NCBI GenBank assembly: GCA_902614375.1
Contig: CACMKZ010000001.1
Location: 150,840 to 214,839 of the forward strand
DNA from: an uncultured Alphaproteobacteria bacterium
GTDB lineage: Bacteria; Pseudomonadota; Alphaproteobacteria; HIMB59; GCA-002718135
Direction of reading: 5' to 3'
DNA length: 64,000 nucleotides
Positions 51,980 through 59,444 of this stretch are shown piece by piece. The number at the start of each line of letters is the position of its first letter. Within the stretch, counting starts at the first letter, position 1. A program made the position numbers and the translations under genes. The notes below the pieces were generated by a model. That model was not told the origin of the DNA, searched no databases, and was given only the letters and a program-made list of their open reading frames with translations.

Positions 51980-52885
51980 ATGGCTAAAATGAAAAACAAA
52001 AATCCCATAACAGTGATTGATCTAGGTTCTAATACATTTAGACTGGTTATATATGAGCAAGCTATTTATCCTTTTCCAATACTTTATCAAAAAAGAGAAT
52101 TTTTAAAATTAGGTGAAAGTATTAACACAGGTAAACTCCCATCGATAAAAATAAAAGAAGCTATAAAATGCTTAGAAGAATATATTAAGATTGCAAAAGA
52201 TTATGAGTCCTTAGATATTCATATAATTGCAACGGCCGCAATTCGTGAAACAATAAATGGAAAAGAAATTATTGAGCCTTTCAAGAAAAGAAAGTCAGTA
52301 AGAGTAGAAGTGCTCTCACCAAAAAATGAGGCTAAATGTGGATCCCTAGGTGTAATTAGTTCAATAAAAAATCCAATCGGTTTAGTTGCAGACTTGGGAG
52401 GTGGAAGTTTAGAACTTAGTTCAATAAAAAATAAGAACATACTTGAGACTAAAAGTTTAAAAATTGGCATCTTAAGAAGTGAATCTGATATGTACAAAAC
52501 TACTAAAATTAAATTTGATAATTTTTTATTTTCGAAATTTAAAAACCAATCTCTTAAATTTTCTAAAAACGTCGGAAATATTTATGTTATTGGAGGCATG
52601 TGGCGCAATCTTGCAAAACTACATTTACATCTAAATGGCATCAAGAAAAATAAACTACATGGCTACCTGATACCATTTTCAGAGTTAGAAATATTCTATC
52701 ACAAATTATACTCTATGGATAAAAAACAAATTAAAAAATTGAATGTTGTTCAACCCAATCGATTAGATAAATTAAAATTATCTACATATATTTTATTTAG
52801 CCTTGCTTCATTTTATAATATTAAAAATATTATTTTTGTAAGATATGGAATTCGTGAAGGTTATTTACATGATATGTTGAATTAA
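51980..52885 (+). CDS. ppx: Ppx/GppA-type exopolyphosphatase (short form)
   Basis: An acetate-kinase-fold phosphatase that removes terminal phosphate from polyphosphate or pppGpp. At 301 residues it has only the two ATPase-like domains and lacks the C-terminal HD and extra domains of E. coli Ppx. Motifs: VIDLGSNTFRLVIYE near the N-terminus, ATAAIRETING (near 78), GLVADLGGGSLELS (near 135) and IYVIGGMWRNLAKLH (near 200). It is divergent from sixA-ppk and overlaps the aquaporin gene by four bases at its 3' end. Starts at ATG 51980; ATG 51989 is an alternative. Confidence 0.93.
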   Translation: MAKMKNKNPITVIDLGSNTFRLVIYEQAIYPFPILYQKREFLKLGESINTGKLPSIKIKEAIKCLEEYIKIAKDYESLDIHIIATAAIRETINGKEIIEPFKKRKSVRVEVLSPKNEAKCGSLGVISSIKNPIGLVADLGGGSLELSSIKNKNILETKSLKIGILRSESDMYKTTKIKFDNFLFSKFKNQSLKFSKNVGNIYVIGGMWRNLAKLHLHLNGIKKNKLHGYLIPFSELEIFYHKLYSMDKKQIKKLNVVQPNRLDKLKLSTYILFSLASFYNIKNIIFVRYGIREGYLHDMLN

Positions 52886-53538
52886 TTTTTAAAAAACAAT
52901 CTAACAGTAACTGTAGCAATAAGAGCCCCAATAATCTGAGCTAAAATAAAACCTATAACGCTTGATGGACTTATTCCACTAAAACTATCTGTAAACATTC
53001 TTCCTATGGTTACTGCTGGATTTGCAAAACTTGTTGATGATGTAAACCAATATCCTGCAGTAATAAATAGAGCGACACCAATAGCTATTCTTTCCTTGTT
53101 TACCTCTTTTAATATAAAAATAGTTAATAATAATCCAACAGTTGCAATTATTTCTGAAAAGAATTTAAATACACCAACTCTTTCATTGAGTGACCATTCA
53201 ATTATGGGATATTCAAAATACCAATTTGCAGTTAAACAACCAAATATACCAGCAATAATCTGAGTAAAAATAAAAATTATTCCATAATTAATAGGAATAT
53301 TTTTTTGAATAATATCACTTAATACAACAGCAGGATTAAAGTATGCCCCTGAGATATTAATAAACATAGAAATAATTACAAATAAAATGGCACCTGTTGC
53401 AATTGTGTTTCCTAGTAATATTATACCAAGGTCATTTGACATTAACTCTCCCATAATTCCACTACCTACAACTGTTAGTACAAGAAAATATGTCCCAATA
53501 AATTCTGCTAGTATTTTTTGTCTTAAAGAATATGTCAT
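52882..53538 (-). CDS. Aquaporin/MIP family channel, arsenic-operon (AqpS) type
   Basis: A 218-residue channel with six hydrophobic segments and both NPA boxes: GAYFNPAVVL (near 66) and SFANPAVTIGRMFTDSF (near 170). The sequence around the second, FTSSTSFANPAVT followed by FSGISPSSVIGFILAQIIGAL, is the pattern found in aquaporins of alphaproteobacterial ars operons, where AqpS lets arsenite leave the cell. It follows agt copy 2 by 20 bases and so belongs to the plcP2-agt2 unit. A glycerol or water channel role cannot be excluded. Confidence 0.85.
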   Translation of the reverse strand: MTYSLRQKILAEFIGTYFLVLTVVGSGIMGELMSNDLGIILLGNTIATGAILFVIISMFINISGAYFNPAVVLSDIIQKNIPINYGIIFIFTQIIAGIFGCLTANWYFEYPIIEWSLNERVGVFKFFSEIIATVGLLLTIFILKEVNKERIAIGVALFITAGYWFTSSTSFANPAVTIGRMFTDSFSGISPSSVIGFILAQIIGALIATVTVRLFFKN

Positions 53539-53558
53539 TACAAAATTACCCTAAATAA

Positions 53559-54560
53559 CTAGACGTTTACCATGTATTCTAAAAATTCTTTCACGCATTT
53601 ATCCCATGTTAAATTAAGTGTAAAATTTCTACAATCAACCCTTTTTACTTTAAGCGCTTTTTTAATTGATTGTAATAAGTCATTATCTAAAGTGTTAATC
53701 TTCTCATCTGTTAATACATCTATAGGCCCAGTTACTGGATATGCAGCAACTGGTGTTCCACTAGCCAATGCTTCAAGTATTACATTTCCTAAAGTGTCTG
53801 TTTTAGAAGGAAATACAAACACATCTGCGTTTGCATAATACTTTGCTAATTCTTCTCCGGTTTTTAAACCAACAAAATTTACTTCAGGATACTTATTAGT
53901 ATATTTTTCTAATTCAGGACCATCCCCCACAACTATTTTATTATAATTTCCTTTAAGTTTTAAAAATTCTTCAATATTTTTTTCAATTGCTACTCTTCCA
54001 ACATAAGTCAGTTGTCTATCTTTACTGTTTGTGTCTCTTTTATTTGGATTAAATAATTCTGTATCAACACCTCTGTTCCAAACTACTAAATTTTTAAAAT
54101 TATATTTTTTTAACTCATTTAGCATTGAAACTGATGGAACAAGAACTTTTTCAGAATCACTATGTAGTTTTCTTAATATGGAATAAGTAAATCTCTTTGG
54201 GATAAAAGCTCTTTGTTTAATATAATCAGGAAAACGAGTGTGAAAGGAAGAAGTATATTGTAGTTTATTTTTAAGACAGTACTTACGACCAGCAAAACCT
54301 ACTGGACCTTCAGTCATTATATGAACAATATCTGGATTAAATTCTTTAAAAAATTTTTCAGTAACTTTCTTAGTGTTGTAAGAAATCTTTATTTCTTTGT
54401 ACCTAGGATAACTAAAATTATTAAACATCTCAGGATGTAATATTTTAATTTCAAAACCTTTTTTTTCTAGAATAGGTATAACGCTTTGAAATGTCGTAAC
54501 TACGCCATTTACCTGAGGAACCCACGCATCACTAATTAATGCGATTTTTTTAGGCTGCAT
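53559..54560 (-). CDS. agt: Agt-type diacylglycerol glycosyltransferase, copy 2
   Basis: A 333-residue GT4 enzyme closely similar to the 48107-49102 protein. Matching landmarks are SDAWVPQVNGVVTTFQ, IVHIMTEGPVGFAGRK, TSSFHTRFPDYIKQ, VWNRGVDTELFNP, YVGRVAIEKNIEEFLK, VGDGPELEKY and FPSKTDTLGNVILEALASG. The two differ mainly in the N-terminal acceptor region and in surface residues, so acceptor or sugar-donor preference may differ (characterised Agt uses UDP-glucose or UDP-glucuronate). It overlaps plcP copy 2 by 11 bases and precedes the aquaporin gene by 20. Confidence 0.88.
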   Translation of the reverse strand: MQPKKIALISDAWVPQVNGVVTTFQSVIPILEKKGFEIKILHPEMFNNFSYPRYKEIKISYNTKKVTEKFFKEFNPDIVHIMTEGPVGFAGRKYCLKNKLQYTSSFHTRFPDYIKQRAFIPKRFTYSILRKLHSDSEKVLVPSVSMLNELKKYNFKNLVVWNRGVDTELFNPNKRDTNSKDRQLTYVGRVAIEKNIEEFLKLKGNYNKIVVGDGPELEKYTNKYPEVNFVGLKTGEELAKYYANADVFVFPSKTDTLGNVILEALASGTPVAAYPVTGPIDVLTDEKINTLDNDLLQSIKKALKVKRVDCRNFTLNLTWDKCVKEFLEYMVNV

Positions 54561-55362
54561 CCTCTTTTATTTTTCGTCTTTCTTCTAAAGAAATTAATTT
54601 TAAATTTTCTCTTTCTTCGGGCCAATTAAGAATTGATAAATTGCCAATTTCATCTTCAACAAGTGCTGTACAACTTTCAATCCAGTCACCATCATTACAA
54701 TAGAGAACACCATTTAATTCTTTTATTTCTGGTCTATGTATATGCCCACATACAACAACATCAGCATTTTCTCTTCTAGCTCTATCAGATACAGCAAACT
54801 CAAAATTACTAATAAAGTTAGTTGCATGCTTTGTTTTCTTTTTTAAATATTGAGACAGTGACCAGTAAGACAAGCCCATCTTTCGTCGAATAAAATTAAA
54901 TACATTATTTAACTTTAGTAAATATTCATAAAGTGCTGATCCCACTTTGGCTAACCACCTCGCATTAATTATCACAGCATCAAATTCATCTCCGTGTGTA
55001 ATCAGTACTTTCCTTCCATCAGCTAATTGATGCGTATCTTCATTTTTGATAGAAATTTCTCCAAAAGAAAAATTTGTAAAATCTTTTAATACCTCATCAT
55101 GATTTCCTGGAATAAGCACTACCCTAGTTCCATTTTTCGCTTTCTTTAAAACTTTTTGAACCACGTCGTTATGTTCTTGTGGCCAATACATTTTCTTACG
55201 CATGCGCCATCCATCAACAATGTCGCCTACTAAAAATAAATATTCCGAATCTGTTTCTTCTAAGAATTCTAAAAGCATTTTGCTTTTACAACCACTGGTT
55301 CCTAGATGGGTATCCGAAATCCAAATTGTGCGGTAAAATTTTTTATTACTTTTAAATTTCAT
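54550..55362 (-). CDS. plcP: PlcP-type phospholipase C, copy 2
   Basis: A 270-residue metallophosphoesterase with the same motifs as copy 1: WISDTHLGTSGCKSKMLLEF, VGDIVDGWRMRKKMYWPQ, IPGNHDEV, THGDEFDAVIINARWL, GLSYWSLSQYL and VCGHIHRPEI. SDTHLG replaces SDLHLG. It heads a plcP2-agt2-aquaporin unit. No convincing PhoB-like box is seen in its 85-base upstream gap shared with the SET gene, in contrast to the copy 1 block, so the copies may be regulated differently. Confidence 0.88.
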   Translation of the reverse strand: MKFKSNKKFYRTIWISDTHLGTSGCKSKMLLEFLEETDSEYLFLVGDIVDGWRMRKKMYWPQEHNDVVQKVLKKAKNGTRVVLIPGNHDEVLKDFTNFSFGEISIKNEDTHQLADGRKVLITHGDEFDAVIINARWLAKVGSALYEYLLKLNNVFNFIRRKMGLSYWSLSQYLKKKTKHATNFISNFEFAVSDRARRENADVVVCGHIHRPEIKELNGVLYCNDGDWIESCTALVEDEIGNLSILNWPEERENLKLISLEERRKIKEDAA

Positions 55363-55447
55363 TAATTAAAGATTTTTCTTATACATAAAAGTATCATTTT
55401 ATAATACAATTTATTATTATATGTGTGTATTGTATAAAAATAACAGT

Positions 55448-55948
55448 ATGACGCAGAAAATTTGGTTTAAAAAAAAATCACCCCTTCACGGTTCTGGGTT
55501 ATTTGCAAAAACGAATATTAAAAAAGGCCAGAAAGTAATCCAATATATTGGTGATAAAGTTACTAAAAGAGAGGGTGACAAAAGAGCAGATAAACAAATC
55601 CGCAAAGCAAAAAAAGATAAAAATAATGGCATGGTCTATGTTTTTGAACTAAACAAGCGATATGACATTGACGGTGATGTCGATTATAATTTTGCAAAAT
55701 TTATAAATCATTCATGCAATCCTAATTGTGAAGTAGACATCATAGATAATGAGATTTGGATTTCTTCTATTAAACGAATAAAAAAAGGAGACGAACTTTT
55801 CTATAACTATGGTTATCCTTTTGATACAGATTTTGTGGATCACATTTGTAAGTGTGGTTCTAGAAATTGTGTAGGTTATATTTTAAGTGACAATGATTGG
55901 CCAAAATTAAAAAAATATGAAAAAAAAATTAAGACTAAGTCTAAGTAA
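55448..55948 (+). CDS. SET-domain protein (putative protein-lysine methyltransferase)
   Basis: A 166-residue stand-alone SET domain. N-terminal SPLHGSGLFAKTNIKKGQ is the usual SET opening. NFAKFINHSCNPNCE (about 88-102) is the SAM-binding pseudoknot, GDELFYNYGYPFD holds the catalytic Tyr, and a post-SET zinc site is suggested by CKCGSRNCVGYI. Bacterial SET proteins may methylate host or ribosomal proteins; the target here is unknown. ATG 55448 is chosen because the conserved region begins soon after; an in-frame ATG at 55421 adds nine residues. The 3' end overlaps phoR by 32 bases, an unexpected partner for a phosphate sensor. Confidence 0.85.
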   Translation: MTQKIWFKKKSPLHGSGLFAKTNIKKGQKVIQYIGDKVTKREGDKRADKQIRKAKKDKNNGMVYVFELNKRYDIDGDVDYNFAKFINHSCNPNCEVDIIDNEIWISSIKRIKKGDELFYNYGYPFDTDFVDHICKCGSRNCVGYILSDNDWPKLKKYEKKIKTKSK

Positions 55949-56969
55949 GATACCTTCGATTATTATTGCAATTGATACAAATAAGGAAATAATTTTTTAC
56001 AATAATGCAGCTAAACAAAAATTTTTATTTATCGATGAAGGAAGAGATCTCAATAATATTATTAGATCAACAGAGTTAAATACTTTTATTGATAAAGCCT
56101 TTAGGGAGAAAGAAGATTTTAAGTTTGAATTCACCCCATCTAATTTTAGTGATATGTATTTTATTGCTGACTTAATATTTGTTGAAAAAGATTATGAAGA
56201 ATTATTAATATCACTAAACGATCAAAGTCTTCTTAAAAACTACGAACAAATGCGAACAGATTTTGTGGCTAATGTAAGCCATGAATTGAGAACTCCTCTT
56301 TCCTCAATTCTAGGCTATGTTGAAACAATTAAAAATTCACTCAATGAAGATAAGAACAAAGACAAAACGGTTGGTAAATTTTTAGACACAATGGAAGATC
56401 AGGCTTGGCGTATGACTAGATTAGTCGAAGATTTATTATTACTAAGTAAATATGAGACTGAAGATAAGCCGATAGAATTTCAAGAAGCGAATATAAGGCA
56501 ATTAATTGATGGCGTAGTAGATAATTTACAAAACAAGTTAATGGCAAAAAAAATTGAAGTTCAAATCAAGGATGATTTTGATAAGTCTACAATATCAGCA
56601 AACAAAGATGCTTTGATCCAAGTTTTTTTAAATCTAACTGATAATGCAATCAAATATAGCAAAGAAAATTCTACTATTGAAATTGAGCTTGAGAGTGTAA
56701 TTGATGACAATACCACCTTTTGCCAAATAAGTTTTATAGATAAGGGAGAAGGCATATCGAAAGAGCATTTAACTAGACTTACTGAAAGATTTTATAGAGT
56801 AGATAAAAATAGATCTCGAAATCAAGGCGGTACGGGTTTGGGTTTATCTATTGTTAAACATATAACTAATAGGCATAATGGTAAATTATCGATAAAAAGC
56901 AAGGTAGATAAGGGTTCAACATTTACTATTTCTTTACCAGTATTTCAGCAAACTGTAATAAATCCTTAA
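55917..56969 (+). CDS. phoR: Phosphate-regulon sensor histidine kinase PhoR
   Basis: The kinase that phosphorylates PhoB when phosphate is scarce. The 350 residues contain a PAS-like domain (about 10-100, starting IPSIIIAIDTNKEIIFYNN), a HisKA box with the phospho-acceptor in FVANVSHELRTPLSS (about residue 121), and an ATPase domain with NLTDNAIKYS, DKGEGISKEH, the F-box FYRVDKNRSR and GGTGLGLSIVKH. No transmembrane segment is present, whereas most PhoR proteins have one or two at the N-terminus. The start lies 32 bases inside the SET gene. It leads phoR-pstSCAB-phoU-phoB, the usual alphaproteobacterial order, which supports the PhoR name. Confidence 0.92.
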   Translation: MKKKLRLSLSKIPSIIIAIDTNKEIIFYNNAAKQKFLFIDEGRDLNNIIRSTELNTFIDKAFREKEDFKFEFTPSNFSDMYFIADLIFVEKDYEELLISLNDQSLLKNYEQMRTDFVANVSHELRTPLSSILGYVETIKNSLNEDKNKDKTVGKFLDTMEDQAWRMTRLVEDLLLLSKYETEDKPIEFQEANIRQLIDGVVDNLQNKLMAKKIEVQIKDDFDKSTISANKDALIQVFLNLTDNAIKYSKENSTIEIELESVIDDNTTFCQISFIDKGEGISKEHLTRLTERFYRVDKNRSRNQGGTGLGLSIVKHITNRHNGKLSIKSKVDKGSTFTISLPVFQQTVINP

Positions 56970-56970
56970 T
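56942..56970 (+). promoter_or_regulatory. Candidate PhoB box and promoter of pstS
   Basis: ATTTCAG (56942), CAAA, CTGTAAT (56953), then AATC and CCTTAAT (56964) repeat with an 11-base period inside the end of phoR. CTGTAAT differs at one base from the E. coli half-site CTGTCAT. A -10-like TATATT (56972-56977) begins 12 bases after the second half-site, the spacing seen in PhoB promoters. GAGG precedes the pstS ATG. Confidence 0.7.
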
Positions 56971-57011
56971 ATATATTCTTTAGGACAACCTTATTTTAAA
57001 TGAGGCTTAAT

Positions 57012-58007
57012 ATGAAAAATATAATCAAATTAATTGCTGTCCTTGCTTTATTTGGAACTACTTCAGTTTCAGCAAGAGACTATATTTCAATTGTAGGATC
57101 TTCTACAGTTTATCCTTTCGCTACTTTAGTTGCTGAAAAAATGGCATCTCAAGGAATGAAAGCACCCGTAATTGAATCAACTGGTTCTGGTGGAGGACAC
57201 AAATTATTTTGTGCAGGTGTTGGAGTTGAACATCCAGATATCACTAACTCTTCAAGAGCACAAAAAGATAAAGAATTCAAACTTTGCCAAGATGGCGGTG
57301 TAACCGATATCATCGAAGTTAGAGTTGGTAATGATGGTATAGCTTTTGCATACGCTGCAGATTATGAATGGAAATATACTAACGGTGCTACAATGAAAGG
57401 TGGCATTGATTTAACTAAAGAAGAAATCTGGCAGGCAATGGCTAGAGATAATGCAAATGCTCCAACAACTTGGTATGAAATAGATAAAAGATTACCAAAA
57501 GTTGAAATTTCTATCATGGCACCTCCTCCAACTTCTGGAACAAGAGATGCATTTGACTCACTTGTAATGAAAAAGGGTTGTGTTAAAGATATGTTAGTTG
57601 CTGACGGTGATTGTAAAGCGTATCGTGAAGATGGCCATGTTATTGAAGGTGGTGAAAATGATGAACTGTATGTTGAGCATATAACTAAAGAACAAGGTGC
57701 ATTCGGTATCTTTGGTTATAGTTTTGTATCTAATAATTCTGATAAAGTTAAAGCGTCAATGATTAACGGTGTTGAAATCTCTATGGAAGGTATCCAAGAT
57801 TATTCATATCCAATAGCAAGACCTTTATTCTTCTACATTAAAAAAGCACACATTGGTGTTATTCCTGGTTTAATGGATTATGTTAATGAGTTTGTAAGTG
57901 AAGAAGCAACAGAAGGTTACTTACTAGATGCTGGACTTGTTCAACTAAGTCCTGCGGATAGAGCAGCTGTTCTTGATGCTATTTCTAATCAAACAAATTA
58001 TAAATAA
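57012..58007 (+). CDS. pstS: Phosphate ABC transporter binding protein PstS
   Basis: High-affinity periplasmic phosphate-binding protein, 331 residues. The signal peptide runs MKNIIKLIAVLALFGTTSVS, cleaved near SA. Phosphate-contact motifs are ISIVGSSTVYPFATLVAE, IESTGSGGGHKLFCAGVG, ITNSSRAQKDKE and PPPTSGTRDAFDSL. Two cysteine pairs in the middle (KKGCVKDML, DGDCKAYR) may form a disulfide. ATG 57012 is chosen over the in-frame ATG 57000 because GAGG (57003) lies at the right distance and the signal peptide starts there. Preceded by a PhoB-like box, followed by a strong terminator. Confidence 0.95.
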   Translation: MKNIIKLIAVLALFGTTSVSARDYISIVGSSTVYPFATLVAEKMASQGMKAPVIESTGSGGGHKLFCAGVGVEHPDITNSSRAQKDKEFKLCQDGGVTDIIEVRVGNDGIAFAYAADYEWKYTNGATMKGGIDLTKEEIWQAMARDNANAPTTWYEIDKRLPKVEISIMAPPPTSGTRDAFDSLVMKKGCVKDMLVADGDCKAYREDGHVIEGGENDELYVEHITKEQGAFGIFGYSFVSNNSDKVKASMINGVEISMEGIQDYSYPIARPLFFYIKKAHIGVIPGLMDYVNEFVSEEATEGYLLDAGLVQLSPADRAAVLDAISNQTNYK

Positions 58008-58029
58008 AAATCTTAAATTTTTATAAAAT

Positions 58030-58055
58030 GGGGGCATACAAGCCCCCTTTTTTTT
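58030..58055 (+). terminator. Rho-independent terminator between pstS and pstC
   Basis: GGGGGC (58030-58035), loop ATACAA, GCCCCC (58042-58047) and a run of eight T. It would let pstS be made in excess over the membrane subunits, with partial read-through into pstC 16 bases later. The same arrangement follows the UgpB-like gene. Confidence 0.93.
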
Positions 58056-58070
58056 AATACTAAGTTATAA

Positions 58071-59444
58071 ATGTTTTTTTGGTCTTTAGTTTTAATTGCA
58101 GTCGGAATTTTCTCATCCTTTATATACGGAAGATCAAGAATTAAATTAAACTCTAAAAAACAAGGTACGAAAAGCAAATCTCTTCCCAATTATTACGCAC
58201 AATACGTTTTAATGTGGTGTTTGTTTCCTGCACTAATTGTTTATTTTTCATGGGCTATTTTTCAAGAACAGATTATTCAAAACATAGTTATTAGTAACTT
58301 TGAATATATTGAGGGCGCAGTTTACAACGAAGGATTATTGTTAGCAGAGATTAGAAATGTTGCTAATAACCCTTCTTTTGCTGATGGTAAATCTATAGAA
58401 ATAATTAATGCTGCATCTCATTATTCTTCCTTAAGACAAATAAGTCAAATATCTTTTTATACCTCAATAATCATTATAATGTTACTTGGAGCCTTATACG
58501 CTTCACAAAAATTAAAACCAGATTTTCATGCTCAACATACAATTGAAAAATATATTCAATATATACTTATATTTTGTTCATCTGTTGCTATTTTCACTAC
58601 AATAGGAATAGTTTTTTCACTAATATTTGAAAGCCTTCGCTTTTTTGCAGAAGTATCAATATTCGAATTTTTATTTAGTACTGAGTGGTATCCTTTTATT
58701 CCAATTAGAGAAGGTCAAACAGCTGCAGAGGGATCCTTTGGTGCAGTACCAATATTTGCTGGAACATTTTTAGTAATGGTAGTAGCCATGTGTGTTGCGG
58801 CACCTCTTGGATTATTAACAGCAATTTATTTAGCAGAATACGCAAGTCAAAGAGTTAGAAAAATAGTTAAACCTCTTCTCGAAATTTTGGCAGGGATACC
58901 AACAATAGTTTACGGGTTCTTTGCTTTTGTTAGTGTTGCACCTTTCGTTAAAGCATTTGGACAATCAATTGGAATTGATGCTTCACCAACAAGCGCTCTT
59001 GCAGCCGGCATGGTAATGGGGGTTATGATTATTCCTTTTATTTCTTCTTTATCTGATGATGTAATAAACTCTGTCCCACAAAGTCTAAGGGAAGCATCTC
59101 TTGGTATTGGCGCTAATAAAGCAGAAACTATTAAAAAAGTAATTTTACCAGCAGCTTTACCTGGAATTGTAGGAGCATTTTTATTAGCAATATCCAGAGC
59201 GATAGGGGAGACTATGATTGTTGTAGTTGCAGCAGGCACAGCCCCCAATCTTACGGGCAATCCTTTTGAAAACGTAACAACAGTTACAGTTCAAATTGTT
59301 GTGGCCTTAATAGGTGATCAAGAATTTGATAACCCAAGAACATTATCAGCATTTGCTTTAGGATTAGTTTTATTTGTTATTACATTATTTCTTAACATTA
59401 TAGCTCTACAAATAGTAAAGAGATACAGGGAGCGTTATGAATAA
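58071..59444 (+). CDS. pstC: Phosphate ABC transporter permease PstC
   Basis: First membrane subunit of the Pst importer. At 457 residues it is the long form, with extra hydrophobic segments in the first 150 residues that are typical of alphaproteobacterial PstC. The core has FEFLFSTEWYPF (about 200), GSFGAVPIFAGTFLV, and the EAA-loop region SLREASLGIGANKAETIKKV (about 340), with ILPAALPGIVGAFLLAISRA following. ATG 58071 lacks a good ribosome-binding site and lies just after the terminator. Its end overlaps pstA by eight bases. Confidence 0.94.
   Translation: MFFWSLVLIAVGIFSSFIYGRSRIKLNSKKQGTKSKSLPNYYAQYVLMWCLFPALIVYFSWAIFQEQIIQNIVISNFEYIEGAVYNEGLLLAEIRNVANNPSFADGKSIEIINAASHYSSLRQISQISFYTSIIIIMLLGALYASQKLKPDFHAQHTIEKYIQYILIFCSSVAIFTTIGIVFSLIFESLRFFAEVSIFEFLFSTEWYPFIPIREGQTAAEGSFGAVPIFAGTFLVMVVAMCVAAPLGLLTAIYLAEYASQRVRKIVKPLLEILAGIPTIVYGFFAFVSVAPFVKAFGQSIGIDASPTSALAAGMVMGVMIIPFISSLSDDVINSVPQSLREASLGIGANKAETIKKVILPAALPGIVGAFLLAISRAIGETMIVVVAAGTAPNLTGNPFENVTTVTVQIVVALIGDQEFDNPRTLSAFALGLVLFVITLFLNIIALQIVKRYRERYE

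Noticed and set aside
55363..55447. A PhoB box for plcP copy 2 or the SET gene
   Set aside because: No pair of half-sites in 7-4-7 register was found on either strand.
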